DNA of 64,000 nt from Sulfurospirillum arcachonense DSM 9755 (GCF_000597725.1 NZ_JFBL01000002.1:186001-250000), one strand, 5' to 3'. Counted from the first letter of the stretch, positions 35,408 to 45,695 are shown. Program-made: numbers and translations. Notes: a model not told the origin generated them from the letters alone.

Positions 35408-35926
35408 TTAATAATTAGGAGAAAATGCTATATTGCTACTTTTTAGTACACGGACTTTGCCATTGGCTGAATCAAAGTTGCGCAGGATTCTGTTGTGATG
35501 AGCTACTATTTGTTCTGCATTTAGGTGTTCATGGTTTAAGGTGCTATGTGCATCACTGACTAAAACTACATCATAACCCATCTTTGCTGCTTCTCTACAT
35601 GTAGTGTCAATACAAAAGTCTGATTGCAAACCACCTATTATCAATCTAGTTATATTATTATTTTTCAATATCTCTTCTAAGTTAGTTTGCATAAACGAGT
35701 CACAAAAGCTTTTTATTATCTCTATATCATGATTTTCTTGTTTAAGTAAATTATGAAAAGTTCCATCAGGTAAAACTCTAGTATCTCTGATAAGTATAAC
35801 AGGGATACTTTGTTCTCTTGCTAGCGTACTAAGTTTGTTTAGTTGGTTTATAACTTTATTTGCTTGCCAAATTCCTTCATCAACAAGGCTTTGTTGTACA
35901 TCGATGATAAGTAATGCAGTGTTCAT
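35408..35926 (-). CDS. Isochorismatase-family cysteine hydrolase
   Basis: 172-residue cytosolic hydrolase. The triad of the family is visible: Asp in LLIIDVQQSLVD (residue 9), a Lys in the middle region, and Cys in GLQSDFCIDTTCREA (about residue 108) preceded by the cis-peptide region. Family members hydrolyse nicotinamide, carbamates or similar small amides; the substrate here cannot be given. It is upstream-adjacent, on the same strand, to nothing obviously related. Confidence 0.85.
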   Translation of the reverse strand: MNTALLIIDVQQSLVDEGIWQANKVINQLNKLSTLAREQSIPVILIRDTRVLPDGTFHNLLKQENHDIEIIKSFCDSFMQTNLEEILKNNNITRLIIGGLQSDFCIDTTCREAAKMGYDVVLVSDAHSTLNHEHLNAEQIVAHHNRILRNFDSANGKVRVLKSSNIAFSPNY

Positions 35927-35983
35927 TTTTTCCCTTTTAAATGGTTCTTTACATGTGAGGATTATAAAATTTGGATAAATATA

Positions 35984-36742
35984 TTAATGAGTTATTGTAT
36001 TCTCAGATTTATGATCCATGATTTTATTTATATCTATAGACTCCATAATTGTTTCAAGCTTGTTCATTAGCTTATCTGCATTTGGATAAGATTTAGAAAG
36101 AACAAGAAAAATGTTAACTTTATCTAGTGTATATGATTTTAAATCAGCAATAGGGTCTTGTGATATTATATCTTTTGCCGCAGATGCATAGTCTAAGAGA
36201 TAATCAGCCCTGCCATATTTCAACATACTAAAGGCACTACTGTGTGTACTTGTGGATTCTATAGTAATGTTATTTTTTGGATTATTAAGGAACTTTCTTA
36301 AACTTCCATAGCTATAACCCCTTATCATCACAACACGTTTTCCGATGAAATCCTCTTTAGTAGTAATAGGTGGCTTATCACCAATGTAGTAAACATTGAG
36401 ATTTGTACTATAAATAGGCTTTTTGCTAAATATACAATTATTCAGTAAAGATGATGCCTTAACCAGTATTGAAAAATCAGTTTTGCCACTTTTTAAATTA
36501 CGAATTAAGCGTTTAGCTGGATATGCTTCACTATCCCATGAGAGGTTTGTTTGCCCAAATAACTCTTTTACAACATTTAACATAGGAGTTATTGGTTGTT
36601 CTTTACCATTTATAGTGGCTATAAATATAGATTGGTCTGGATAACCATATGTAATCTTAGTTTTATTTTTTACATTTTCATCTGCATAAGAACTAATAAC
36701 TAAGATAAATATAGAAAAACAAAGAGTAACTATATATTTCAA
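35984..36742 (-). CDS. Periplasmic solute-binding protein, family 3-like
   Basis: 252 residues with an N-terminal signal peptide (about 1-20, ending SSYADE) and the two-lobe substrate-binding fold of SBP_bac_3 proteins (KEDFIGKRVVMIRGYSYGS and FSMLKYGRADYLLDY blocks). No transporter genes are nearby, so it may be an orphan binding protein or a periplasmic sensor. The ligand is unknown. Confidence 0.75.
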   Translation of the reverse strand: MKYIVTLCFSIFILVISSYADENVKNKTKITYGYPDQSIFIATINGKEQPITPMLNVVKELFGQTNLSWDSEAYPAKRLIRNLKSGKTDFSILVKASSLLNNCIFSKKPIYSTNLNVYYIGDKPPITTKEDFIGKRVVMIRGYSYGSLRKFLNNPKNNITIESTSTHSSAFSMLKYGRADYLLDYASAAKDIISQDPIADLKSYTLDKVNIFLVLSKSYPNADKLMNKLETIMESIDINKIMDHKSENTITH

Positions 36743-36836
36743 AATCTCAATACTCCTTTAAAAACATATTTTTATGGCTTAAGTATATTAATTATAACAC
36801 AAAACAAGGGTTCTTTTTTCTATCATAATAGTTTGG

Positions 36837-36938
36837 TTACAGACCTCTTGAACCAGCTATAACTCGACCTGAAATGATACCCCAAACACCCATGATTATG
36901 ATTATAATTCCAATGATTTTGAATATAAAAGGAGACAT
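36837..36938 (-). CDS. 33-residue single-span membrane peptide
   Basis: ATG at 36938 (minus strand) with AAAGG 8 bases upstream opens a 33-codon frame ending in TAA. The product starts MSPFIFKIIGIIIIIMGVWG and ends in a basic tail ISGRVIAGSRGL, so it is one hydrophobic helix with a short charged C-terminus. It fills the gap between the acetyltransferase and the binding-protein gene. The composition is too hydrophobic and the ribosome site too good to dismiss; function is unknown. Confidence 0.55.
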   Translation of the reverse strand: MSPFIFKIIGIIIIIMGVWGIISGRVIAGSRGL

Positions 36939-36963
36939 ATAGCAAACCTTTTCTTTATATTTT

Positions 36964-37362
36964 TTATTTTGACATGAACTCACTGTTTATTGAGAAACCA
37001 TATTTTTCATATAATTTATGTGCGTCTTTTGTCCGTAATATCTGAAGACTTTTGGGAATCTCAGGGTGCTTTTGAATAAAAAGCATAATCTGTTTTCCAA
37101 GACCCTTTGTACGATGCTCTTCATGGATAATAATATCAGCAATCCAAGCAAATACGGCCTTGTCAGTAACAGCTCTTCCAAACCCTACTAACTTATTTTC
37201 TGCAAAAACACCTATGCAGATTGAATGTTCTATAGTTTTTGTAATTGTATCTATGTTTCTATCAGAAGCCCAATAGGATTTATCTAGTAACGCTTTAACT
37301 GCTTTTGGTGAAATTAAAGACTTATCGTCAGTTATGAGATATTCTTCGTAGTTTATATCCAT
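36964..37362 (-). CDS. GNAT-family N-acetyltransferase
   Basis: 132-residue cytosolic acetyl-CoA-dependent acetyltransferase. The fold is recognisable by the central strands VFAENKLVGFGRAVTDKAVFAWIADIIIHEEHRTKGLG, where the last part is the Q/R-x-x-G-x-G/A acetyl-CoA loop in the form RTKGLGKQIM. The tail KLYEKYGF is typical. The substrate is not known. It is downstream of nothing on its own strand except the hut regulator end, with an 87-bp gap. Confidence 0.85.
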   Translation of the reverse strand: MDINYEEYLITDDKSLISPKAVKALLDKSYWASDRNIDTITKTIEHSICIGVFAENKLVGFGRAVTDKAVFAWIADIIIHEEHRTKGLGKQIMLFIQKHPEIPKSLQILRTKDAHKLYEKYGFSINSEFMSK

Positions 37363-37468
37363 TATTTGTAACCTAACTATTTATTCAACGTATATTGTAT
37401 ATCTATGAACCTGATAGTAACATTATGAGGAGATAAAATATGTCGTTATAGTACTTTACATGTAAACC

Positions 37469-38176
37469 CTACGCACCCACAAAAGTAGAGTTGAGTTTAT
37501 ATCTACTGCTAGGGTAGTAAAGCTTAGAGTAGCTTGCTATTTCGCCTTTTGAAGTGACTAGTCTTGAGATTCTTAGGCATGGCTCATTTCTTGATATATC
37601 AAGATACTCTTGTATATCTTCTTCTACCAAAATCGCTTCTATAGTGTTGTCCACTTTTTCTACTGGGCAGTTTTTTTGTAAGTATTGGCTAGGTGTTATT
37701 TGTGTAAATGTTTGTTTGATATACTCTTTACAAGAAGAGGGTTTGATATATCTTGTATCAAACCTTACAGGAACACCGTTTTCATAGTGAATCATTTGCG
37801 ATATATAGATTTTTTGGTCTTTTACTACATTGAGTATTTTAGATATTTTTTCATTGGCTCTGATTTCTGTGAGGCTTACGAGTTTGTTAGTATAGCTATT
37901 GCCTCGCTCAACTATCTCAGTAGCGATATCTTTTAAGTCTAAGATAGAAGTTTGGGCAATAGTTGTTTTTACAAAAGAGCCACTTCTTGGAAATCTCTCG
38001 ATGATATCATCTAAAACCAAATCACGAAGAGCCTTGTTTACGGTTTGTCTACTTGTTTGAAATGTTTTAGCTAGTTCCATCTCAGTAGGGATTTTATCTC
38101 CCTCTTTGTAAACACCATCTTCAATTTGTTTTTTAATAAAATCTTTTATCTCTTCAAAAAGTGGTCTTAGAGCCAT
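37469..38176 (-). CDS. hutC: Histidine utilisation repressor, GntR/HutC family
   Basis: 235-residue transcriptional repressor. The N-terminal winged helix (residues 5-70, KIPTEMELAKTFQTSRQTVNKALRDL) is of the GntR type; residues 90-230 form the UTRA ligand domain, which in HutC binds urocanate. It is the third gene of hutU-hutH-hutC, 14 bases after hutH, so it is expected to repress its own operon and the divergent hutIG through the palindrome at 41414-41432. Confidence 0.9.
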   Translation of the reverse strand: MALRPLFEEIKDFIKKQIEDGVYKEGDKIPTEMELAKTFQTSRQTVNKALRDLVLDDIIERFPRSGSFVKTTIAQTSILDLKDIATEIVERGNSYTNKLVSLTEIRANEKISKILNVVKDQKIYISQMIHYENGVPVRFDTRYIKPSSCKEYIKQTFTQITPSQYLQKNCPVEKVDNTIEAILVEEDIQEYLDISRNEPCLRISRLVTSKGEIASYSKLYYPSSRYKLNSTFVGA

Positions 38177-38190
38177 GTCGGTTTTTCCTT

Positions 38191-39723
38191 TTAAAAACTT
38201 GGAATTAGATTTTTATCTAAAAACTTATTATAAACACCTGATGAGACGATAGAGATAGCTTTTTCTATGTCATCAGTAAAGTATCTATCTTCTTCATAAA
38301 AGCTAACCTCATCACGAAGTAACTGTTTTGCATTTTCAATGTTACATGTAGACTTATTTGGTGCTCTAAAGTCCATGCCTTGTGCAGCTGCAAGTAGCTC
38401 GATACCTAAGATACCTGCTGTATTTTCAGCCATATCTTTGAGCCTACGACCTGCATATGCTGCCATAGATACGTGGTCTTCTTGGTTTGCAGAAGTTGGC
38501 AAAGAGTCAACACTACTAGGATGTGCAAGAGCTTTGTTTTCACTTGCAAGTGCCGCACTTGTTACTTGAGCTATCATAAAGCCTGAGTTTATCCCACCGT
38601 TGTTTACCAAAAATGGAGGAAGTTGGCTTAAGTGTTTATCTACTAAAAGAGCCATTCTTCTCTCACTCAATGCTCCTATCTCACTTATAGCAAGGGCTAA
38701 GTTATCACTTGCAAATGCTATTGGCTCAGCATGGAAGTTTCCTCCACTAATAACATCTTGTTCATCTACAAAAATTAGAGGGTTGTCTGTTACGCCGTTT
38801 GCTTCTGTGAGAAGTGTATCAGCTGAGTTTCTTATCTGAGAGAGACAAGCTCCCATGACTTGTGGTTGACATCTTATAGAGTAGGGGTCTTGAACTCTAT
38901 CACAGTTTACATGAGATAAAGAGATGTCACTTTGATCATCTAGCATATCTCTATACATTTTTGCTGTGTCTATTTGTGTTTGGTGACCACGTATAGTATG
39001 CACTCTCTCATCAAATGGTGCACGACTTCCTAAAACTGCTTCTGTACACATTGAGCCAGTAACTATAGCACTTGCAAAAAGATCTTCTGCATAAAAAAGA
39101 CCTTCAAGACCAAATGTCGTAGAGAGTTGTGTGCCATTGAGCAGAGCCAAACCCTCTTTAGCACCTAAGTGTATAGGCTCAAGTCCAGCTATCTTCAAAC
39201 CCTCTTTAGCTTTTAGTATCTCACCTTTATATCTGACATAACCATATCCAAGAAGTATAGCACTCATATGTGCTAAAGGTGCTAAGTCTCCACTTGCTCC
39301 CACTGAGCCTTTTTTAGGAACACAAGGGTAAACTTCTTTGTTTACAAGCTCCATCAAAGTCTCAATCACTTTTAGTCTAATACCAGAATACCCAAGGCTT
39401 AGTGAGTTTACTTTTAGTATCATCATAAGTCTTACAGTTGCATCACTTATATAATCACTCATTCCAGCAGAGTGAGACAGTACGATTCTTCTTTGTAAAT
39501 CTTCTAAATCTTCTTTTTTGATTTTCGTATTTGCTAAAAGCCCAAAACCTGTGTTTACACCATAAACTGTTTTATCTTCATCTACTATTTTTAGGATAGT
39601 TTTTTGTGCCTTATCTATCTTTTCTACGGCACTCTCATCTAAAGTAACAAAAGTTTGCTCGTTTCTTACTCTTCGTAAGTCTTGAAGAGTGAGTTTTCCT
39701 GGTACTATGTGTAAATTAAACAT
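38191..39723 (-). CDS. hutH: Histidine ammonia-lyase
   Basis: Converts histidine to urocanate and ammonia (EC 4.3.1.3). The 510 residues are normal length. The Ala-Ser-Gly triad that forms the MIO prosthetic group is intact in [15 protein letters not shown] near residue 142. It follows hutU by 2 bases and precedes hutC, so the three are one transcript. Confidence 0.97.
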   Translation of the reverse strand: MFNLHIVPGKLTLQDLRRVRNEQTFVTLDESAVEKIDKAQKTILKIVDEDKTVYGVNTGFGLLANTKIKKEDLEDLQRRIVLSHSAGMSDYISDATVRLMMILKVNSLSLGYSGIRLKVIETLMELVNKEVYPCVPKKGSVGASGDLAPLAHMSAILLGYGYVRYKGEILKAKEGLKIAGLEPIHLGAKEGLALLNGTQLSTTFGLEGLFYAEDLFASAIVTGSMCTEAVLGSRAPFDERVHTIRGHQTQIDTAKMYRDMLDDQSDISLSHVNCDRVQDPYSIRCQPQVMGACLSQIRNSADTLLTEANGVTDNPLIFVDEQDVISGGNFHAEPIAFASDNLALAISEIGALSERRMALLVDKHLSQLPPFLVNNGGINSGFMIAQVTSAALASENKALAHPSSVDSLPTSANQEDHVSMAAYAGRRLKDMAENTAGILGIELLAAAQGMDFRAPNKSTCNIENAKQLLRDEVSFYEEDRYFTDDIEKAISIVSSGVYNKFLDKNLIPSF

Positions 39724-39725
39724 TC

Positions 39726-41375
39726 TTATCCTTTTATCATTGGTAAGTCTAGGTTTTGCTCTTTAGCTTTTTTCTTAGCTATATCATAACCAGAGTCAGC
39801 GTGTCTCATAACACCTGTTGCAGGGTCATTTGTAAGAACTCTTTTGAGTCTTGCATCTGCCTCATCTGTTCCGTCAGCTACGATAACAACACCTGAGTGC
39901 TGAGAAAATCCCATACCAACACCACCACCATGATGTAAACTTACCCATGTAGCACCACTAGCTGTGTTTAAAAGTGCATTTAGTAAAGGCCAGTCAGATA
40001 CTACATCACTACCATCTTTCATACCTTCAGTCTCTCTATTTGGAGATGCAACGGAGCCACTATCAAGATGGTCACGACCTATAACTATAGGAGCTTTTAA
40101 CTCACCATTTTTTACCATTTCATTAAATGCACGTCCAGCTTTATCACGTTCTCCTGAACCTATCCAGCATATTCTAGCAGGAAGTCCTTGAAAGTGAATT
40201 TTTTCTTTTGCTTGGTCTAACCAGTTATGTAAAGCTTTGTTTTCAGGAAAAAGCTCTTTCATTTTTGCATCTGTTTTATAGATGTCTTCAGGATCACCAC
40301 TAAGGGCCGCCCATCTAAAAGGTCCAGTTCCCTCACAAAATAGGTCTCTTATGTACAATGGAACAAATCCCTTAAAATCAAAAGCATTTGTAACTCCTTC
40401 TTCAAGAGCCATTTGTCTTATGTTGTTACCATAATCAAAAGTAGGGATTCCTTTTTCATGAAAACCAAGCATTGCCTTTACATGTAAAGCCATAGACTTT
40501 TTCGCTTCTTTTACTACAAGGTCTGGATTACTTACTCTTAACTCTCTTACTTTATCCATACTCCAACCAACAGGTAAGTAGCCATTTAGTGGGTCATGTG
40601 CACTTGTTTGATCAGTCACCGCATCAGGTAAAAAATCACCCTTTAAGATTTCAGGAAAAATCTCAGCTGCATTGCCTAAAAGTCCAACAGAGATTGCTTT
40701 GTTACTGTTTTTTATAAGTTCTATTGCCTCATCAAGTGTATACGCTTTATAATCACAGTACCCAGTTTCTAGTCTTTTATCTATCCTAGTTTCATCACAC
40801 TCAACAGCTATCATACTCGCACCTGCCATAGTAGCAGCTAGTGTTTGAGCTCCACCCATGCCACCAAGTCCACCAGTAAGTATCCATTTACTACTTAAAT
40901 TTCCACCAAAGTGTTTTTTTGCCATAGATACAAAAGTCTCGTAAGTACCTTGAACTATACCTTGGCTTCCAATGTATATCCATGACCCAGCAGTCATCTG
41001 ACCGTACATCATAAGACCTTTTTTATCTAGTTCATTAAATGTTTCCCAGTTTGCATAGTGTGGTACTATATTTGAGTTTGCTATAAGTACACGAGGGGCA
41101 TTTTCATGAGTTTTAAAAACTCCAACAGGTTTTCCAGACTGAACGAGGAGGGTTTCATCTGATTCTAGTCTTTTTAATGTCTCAACTATTTTGTCAAAAC
41201 ACTCCCAATTTCTTGCAGCTTTTCCAATCCCTCCATAAACAACCAAGTCTTCTGGACGCTCCGCAACATCAGGATCTAAGTTGTTCATGAGCATTCTAAG
41301 AGGTGCTTCAGTTAGCCATGACTTAGCACTTAGTTGTATTCCTGTATCTGCTTTTATAACTCTTTTTTCACTCAT
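39726..41375 (-). CDS. hutU: Urocanate hydratase
   Basis: Converts urocanate to imidazolonepropionate using NAD as an electrophile (EC 4.2.1.49). The 549 residues are standard; long conserved blocks such as [19 protein letters not shown] (NAD loop), [12 protein letters not shown] and [14 protein letters not shown] are unmistakable. First gene of the leftward hut operon, divergent from hutI across 81 bases. Confidence 0.97.
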   Translation of the reverse strand: MSEKRVIKADTGIQLSAKSWLTEAPLRMLMNNLDPDVAERPEDLVVYGGIGKAARNWECFDKIVETLKRLESDETLLVQSGKPVGVFKTHENAPRVLIANSNIVPHYANWETFNELDKKGLMMYGQMTAGSWIYIGSQGIVQGTYETFVSMAKKHFGGNLSSKWILTGGLGGMGGAQTLAATMAGASMIAVECDETRIDKRLETGYCDYKAYTLDEAIELIKNSNKAISVGLLGNAAEIFPEILKGDFLPDAVTDQTSAHDPLNGYLPVGWSMDKVRELRVSNPDLVVKEAKKSMALHVKAMLGFHEKGIPTFDYGNNIRQMALEEGVTNAFDFKGFVPLYIRDLFCEGTGPFRWAALSGDPEDIYKTDAKMKELFPENKALHNWLDQAKEKIHFQGLPARICWIGSGERDKAGRAFNEMVKNGELKAPIVIGRDHLDSGSVASPNRETEGMKDGSDVVSDWPLLNALLNTASGATWVSLHHGGGVGMGFSQHSGVVIVADGTDEADARLKRVLTNDPATGVMRHADSGYDIAKKKAKEQNLDLPMIKG

Positions 41376-41405
41376 CTTAATACCTTTTTATTTTTTTATG
41401 GTACA

Positions 41406-41440
41406 ATTATATAGACAATTGATTTAATTGTCAATACAAT
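41406..41440. promoter_or_regulatory. Overlapping divergent promoters of hutUHC and hutIG
   Basis: Minus strand: TTGACA (41434-41429), 17 bases, TATAAT (41411-41406), a perfect consensus facing hutU. Plus strand: TAGACA (41412-41417), 17 bases, TACAAT (41435-41440), facing hutI. The two share the same DNA and so can be blocked together. Confidence 0.8.
41414..41432. promoter_or_regulatory. HutC operator candidate
   Basis: GACAATT-N5-AATTGTC, a perfect inverted repeat lying between the -35 and -10 boxes of both divergent hut promoters. A dimeric GntR repressor such as HutC would fit. No second copy is evident elsewhere in the hut region. Confidence 0.7.
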
Positions 41441-41456
41441 TAAAAATAAAAGAGCA

Positions 41457-42662
41457 ATGATGGATAAAGTTTTTATAAATGCAAGAGTTGCACAGTTTGA
41501 TGAAAAAGACCATATAGTAGTAAATAAAGAGAGTTTTGTAGAAGTAAAAAATGGAAAAATTTCTAAAATTGATTCAATGAAAAACTTGGATAAATCTTTT
41601 ACATGTAAACAAATTGATGTTAAAAATAGTCTTATTACCGCTTCATTTATTGATTGTCATACACATTTAGTTTATGGGGGCAATAGAGCAAATGAGTTTG
41701 AACAACGTCTCAATGGTGTAACATATGCCCAGATCGCTGCACAAGGCGGTGGTATCAATGCTTCTATTAAAAGTACGAGAGAAGAGAGTTTTGAAAAGTT
41801 GTATAAAAACTCTGAAAAACGTTTAAAATCTTTGATAAAAGAGGGTGTAACTACGATTGAGATAAAAACAGGATATGGTTTAAATCTTGAAAGTGAAATC
41901 AAGATGCTCAAAGTAATGCAAAAACTAGAAGAGAACTACCCTATACATGTAGAAAAAACTTTTTTAGGAGCTCACGCAGTTCCACCAGAATATAAAGACA
42001 AAGCAGATGATTATATAGAGTATGTTTGTGAGCATATGCTTGATAGAGTTAGTGAGTATGTAACGAGTGTAGATGCCTATTGTGAGCATTTGGCCTTTAG
42101 TATAGAACAAACAAAAAGAGTATTTGAAAAAGCTAACAAACTTGGTTTGAAAGTAAAATTACATGCAGAACAATTTTCACTAATGGGAGCGACAAAACTT
42201 GCTTGTGAGTTTAATGCTCTCTCCACAGATCATTTAGAACATACAGATGAAGATTCAGTAAAAGAGATGGCAAAAAGTGGCACAGTTGCTGTTATACTCC
42301 CTGGAGCATACTATTTTTTAAGAGAGACTAAGATGCCTCCGATTGAGTTTTTTAGAAAACATAAAGTACCTATGGCAATAGCTACTGATTTGAATCCTGG
42401 TACCTCTGCACTATGCTCTTTACAACTTATGATGAACATGAGTAGCGTGCAGTTTGGGTTGAGGGTAGATGAAGTTTTTGCAGCAGTTACAAAAAATGCG
42501 GCTAAGGCTTTAGGTTTAGAAAAATCAAAAGGAAGCTTAGAAGAGGGCTATGACGCAGATTTTTGTGTTTGGGACATAGAACACCCAAGAGACCTCGTTT
42601 GTGCTTTTATGCCTAATTCTATGCGTTTTAGCGTACAAAATGGAGAAGTGGTAGATGTATAA
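41457..42662 (+). CDS. hutI: Imidazolonepropionase
   Basis: Hydrolyses imidazolonepropionate to formiminoglutamate (EC 3.5.2.7). The 401 residues belong to the amidohydrolase superfamily: metal-binding DCHTHLVYGG near residue 69, catalytic KTGYGL, the KLHAEQF histidine and the later Asp in ATDLNPGT. Two ATGs in tandem (41457, 41460) both fit. It overlaps hutG by 8 bases. Confidence 0.96.
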   Translation: MMDKVFINARVAQFDEKDHIVVNKESFVEVKNGKISKIDSMKNLDKSFTCKQIDVKNSLITASFIDCHTHLVYGGNRANEFEQRLNGVTYAQIAAQGGGINASIKSTREESFEKLYKNSEKRLKSLIKEGVTTIEIKTGYGLNLESEIKMLKVMQKLEENYPIHVEKTFLGAHAVPPEYKDKADDYIEYVCEHMLDRVSEYVTSVDAYCEHLAFSIEQTKRVFEKANKLGLKVKLHAEQFSLMGATKLACEFNALSTDHLEHTDEDSVKEMAKSGTVAVILPGAYYFLRETKMPPIEFFRKHKVPMAIATDLNPGTSALCSLQLMMNMSSVQFGLRVDEVFAAVTKNAAKALGLEKSKGSLEEGYDADFCVWDIEHPRDLVCAFMPNSMRFSVQNGEVVDV

Positions 42663-43608
42663 AGAAGCAAATAGAGATTTATGGACAGGAAGAGTTGATA
42701 TAGAAGATGCAGAACTTGGTAAAAGATGGCATGAAAAGATAGAGTTTTTGAGTGAGCCTTATGAAGCAAAGCAAGGAGTTGCTTTTTTGGGCTTTGAGTG
42801 TGATGAAGGTGTAAAAAGAAATAAAGGCAGAGTTGGAGCAGCCGAGGGTGCAGATACTCTAAAACAAGCAATGGGAAATTTTGCATATCATTTAAATAAA
42901 ACGCCCCTATATGATGCTGGCAAAGTAGTTGCAAGTACTGATTTAGAACAATCTCAAAAAGAATTATCCTTACATGTAAACAAACTTTTAAAGCAAAATC
43001 ACTTTCCTATCGTACTAGGTGGTGGTCATGAAGTAGCGTATGGGAGTTTTATGGGCTTATATAACTCTTTAGGAGAAGATAAAAATATAGCTGTTATCAA
43101 CTTTGATGCGCATTTTGATTTACGACAAAATGAGAGTGCGACTTCAGGCACTCCCTTTGCTCAAATGGCCTTTACATGTAAAGAAGATAATCAAGAGTTT
43201 AATTATCTCTGTTTAGGTGTCTCAAAAGCCTCTAATACCAAGGCTTTATTTGCAAAAGCAGAAGCCTTACATGTAGAGTATATTTTAGATACAAAAATGA
43301 CCTTTCAAAACATAGAAATGATTAAAGAAAAAATAGATGCTTTTTTGTCTCAAAAAGAACATATTTATATAACAATTGATACAGATGTTTTTTATGCATC
43401 ACAAGTGCCAGCAGTTAGTGCAGTTTCTGCACGAGGAATTGATATAAACCTGACATACGAGCTTTTAGAATATATATTTGTTAGTTATAAAAACAGAGTA
43501 AGGTTAGTAGATATTGCTGAATTTAGTCCAAAGTATGACATAAATGATATAGGGAAAAAAGCAGTTTCTAGACTTGTGTTTGATCTTGTTGAACTAGTGG
43601 AACAATAA
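42655..43608 (+). CDS. hutG: Formimidoylglutamase
   Basis: Last step of the pathway, formiminoglutamate to glutamate and formamide (EC 3.5.3.8). The 317-residue arginase-family enzyme shows the two-manganese ligand motifs GGGHEVAYG, NFDAHFDLR and IDTDVFYAS. This makes the five-step-gene set U, H, I, G with regulator C complete. Its 3' end overlaps the convergent histidine kinase gene by 41 bases. Confidence 0.94.
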   Translation: MYKEANRDLWTGRVDIEDAELGKRWHEKIEFLSEPYEAKQGVAFLGFECDEGVKRNKGRVGAAEGADTLKQAMGNFAYHLNKTPLYDAGKVVASTDLEQSQKELSLHVNKLLKQNHFPIVLGGGHEVAYGSFMGLYNSLGEDKNIAVINFDAHFDLRQNESATSGTPFAQMAFTCKEDNQEFNYLCLGVSKASNTKALFAKAEALHVEYILDTKMTFQNIEMIKEKIDAFLSQKEHIYITIDTDVFYASQVPAVSAVSARGIDINLTYELLEYIFVSYKNRVRLVDIAEFSPKYDINDIGKKAVSRLVFDLVELVEQ

Positions 43609-44548
43609 TTTTAAATTCTGTTCCATGATTTAATTCACTTTTACATGTAATAGTTCCACCTAGTTGAGTTGTAACTATATTGTATATGAGGTTGAGTCCA
43701 AGTCCTGTTCCTCCATAGCTTCTATTTGTAGTGAAAAAGGGCTCAAATATTTTTGGTAAATCTTCTTGGCTTATACCTTTTCCATTGTCTTTAAAAATTA
43801 AGATTAAATTTTTCTCTTTTAGATATGCTTTTATGCGTATTTTACCACTTTTTGTTTCATCAAAACCATGAGTAAGAGAATTCATTAAAAGATTAATGAT
43901 TATTTGATAGTAAGCACCAGGTGTACCATAGAGGGTAATAAGCTTTGAAATGCCTACATGTATGATTTGGTGATATTTCATTTTACCTTTTAATGTATTT
44001 ACAATGTCGTTGATATAAGTGTATAAGTTAAAATTTTTATAATCTGATGAAGAGTGTTCAACAGATATTCGTTTAAAACTTTCTACTAAATTAGCAGATT
44101 TTTTTATATTTTGATAAATAGAGTCTGCCAAAACTTTACTTGAGAGTAAGAAGTTTTCAAATTCATTTTGACTAAGATCATCTGTTTTGTATAACTCATT
44201 TATTTTATTTACACTATCTAAAAAATGTGTTATAGCTGTTAAACTTGAACCAATAGGTGTATTTATTTCGTGAGCAATGCCACTTACCAATGTTCCTAGT
44301 GCGGCCATTTTTTCGGACTCAACAAGGCTTTTTTGCGTTTTGTGAAGTTCTTCTAGCGTATTTTTTAAAGTAGTGTTTTTTTCGTATAATTCTTGTGTTC
44401 TTTCATTGACTTTGTCTTCTAGTGTAGTATTCAGCTCTTCAATTTGGGCAATTCTTTTTTTTAATTGTGGGTAATAGCTTTTCTTCATTGAAGATTCGCC
44501 AAGTCCAATGATTTTGTCTCTAATGTTGTCGTTAGATTGATTGCTCAT
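43568..44548 (-). CDS. Soluble sensor histidine kinase
   Basis: 326 residues with no membrane span. A long N-terminal coiled coil (about 25-80, LKKRIAQIEELNTTLEDKVNERTQEL) leads to the dimerisation/phospho-acceptor helix with GIAHEINTPIGSS (His near residue 93) and a HATPase domain with N box LLMNSLTHG, G1 DNGKGIS and GGTGLGLNL. No response regulator is adjacent. Its start overlaps the alcohol dehydrogenase 3' end by 17 bases, so the two are co-transcribed, hinting that the kinase senses a related metabolic state. Confidence 0.9.
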   Translation of the reverse strand: MSNQSNDNIRDKIIGLGESSMKKSYYPQLKKRIAQIEELNTTLEDKVNERTQELYEKNTTLKNTLEELHKTQKSLVESEKMAALGTLVSGIAHEINTPIGSSLTAITHFLDSVNKINELYKTDDLSQNEFENFLLSSKVLADSIYQNIKKSANLVESFKRISVEHSSSDYKNFNLYTYINDIVNTLKGKMKYHQIIHVGISKLITLYGTPGAYYQIIINLLMNSLTHGFDETKSGKIRIKAYLKEKNLILIFKDNGKGISQEDLPKIFEPFFTTNRSYGGTGLGLNLIYNIVTTQLGGTITCKSELNHGTEFKIIVPLVQQDQTQV

Positions 44549-45695
44549 ATAAAGCCTTTAAATCATTAATGGAAAGCTTTCTTGGATTTGTCACTATACA
44601 GGGGTCATTAATCGCATTGTGTGCTAGTTGGGAGATCTCTTTTTCTACTAACCCAAATTCACCAAAACCTTTATCTATATTGAGTGATTTTTTAAAATCT
44701 TTCATAAATTTGGCTAAGTCTGTTTTTATATACTGACTTGTATTGGAATCTGTTTTTAGATTGAAAATTTGAGCTATATGTCTAAACTTATTTGGATTTG
44801 AATCAAAATTATGATTCATAACTTTATCTAGTAAAATCGTATTACATAAGCCATGAGGTAAATCTTTTAGTCCTCCTAGACTATGTGCCATTGCATGAAC
44901 TCCTCCTAGACTAGCATTTGAAAAAGCAAGACCTGCATAGAGGCTCGCTAACATCATTTTATTTCGAAATTCTTCATTGTTTGGATTTTCAAAAACTTTT
45001 GGCATATATTTGTATATAAGTCGGATTGATTCTAGTGCATTTATATCTGACATAGGAGAACTAGCATTTGATACATAGGCTTCTACAGCATGAGTTAGTG
45101 CATCAAGACCTGTTTGGACGCTAAGTGTGAGTGGCATTGAGATTGTCATCTCAGGATCTACTAACGCAACATCAGGAATAGTGGTTTTACTAATAATTGC
45201 AATTTTTAATTTTCTTGATGAATCAGTAACAATACAAAATTGACTGACATCTGCTGAACTACCAGCCGTAGTAGGAAGACAAATAAGAGGAGGAGAAGGG
45301 ATATTTACCTGATCAACTCCTTCAAACTCTAAAATATGCTGTTTATTGGCACTAGAAATTCCTATACCTTTTGCACAATCCATTACACTACCACCACCAA
45401 CAGCTATGATAGAATCACAATTGTTTTCTTCAAATACTTTTACACCTTGCATAATTTCATAATCACGAGGATTCGGAGATATATTATCAAAAAGAGTAAC
45501 TTCAAAACCTTCAGAAATAAGATCACTTTTAATCTCATCTATCCAACAGGCTTTTTTTACTCCATTATCTGTAACTAAGAGAATTTTATCAAATGAAAAG
45601 TTGTGTGCATATTGGCTTAATAAATGGCGAGAACCAAATCCATATACATACTCTGGTGCAACGAATTTACGTAAGTTGGATAACTCATTCATCAT
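44532..45695 (-). CDS. Iron-containing alcohol dehydrogenase
   Basis: 387-residue group III dehydrogenase acting on alcohols with NAD(P); the substrate is unknown. The dinucleotide site GGGSVMDCAKG lies near residue 98. Metal ligands are visible in DALTHAVEAYVSN, GGVHAMAHSLGG and DLPHGLCNTILL. It overlaps the downstream histidine kinase by 17 bases and is separated from yedF by a 160-bp gap with a terminator. Confidence 0.93.
   Translation of the reverse strand: MMNELSNLRKFVAPEYVYGFGSRHLLSQYAHNFSFDKILLVTDNGVKKACWIDEIKSDLISEGFEVTLFDNISPNPRDYEIMQGVKVFEENNCDSIIAVGGGSVMDCAKGIGISSANKQHILEFEGVDQVNIPSPPLICLPTTAGSSADVSQFCIVTDSSRKLKIAIISKTTIPDVALVDPEMTISMPLTLSVQTGLDALTHAVEAYVSNASSPMSDINALESIRLIYKYMPKVFENPNNEEFRNKMMLASLYAGLAFSNASLGGVHAMAHSLGGLKDLPHGLCNTILLDKVMNHNFDSNPNKFRHIAQIFNLKTDSNTSQYIKTDLAKFMKDFKKSLNIDKGFGEFGLVEKEISQLAHNAINDPCIVTNPRKLSINDLKALYEQSI

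Noticed and set aside
37440-37451. ATG TCG TTA TAG after a perfect GAGGAG site
   Set aside because: Three codons only; most likely chance, although the ribosome site is striking.
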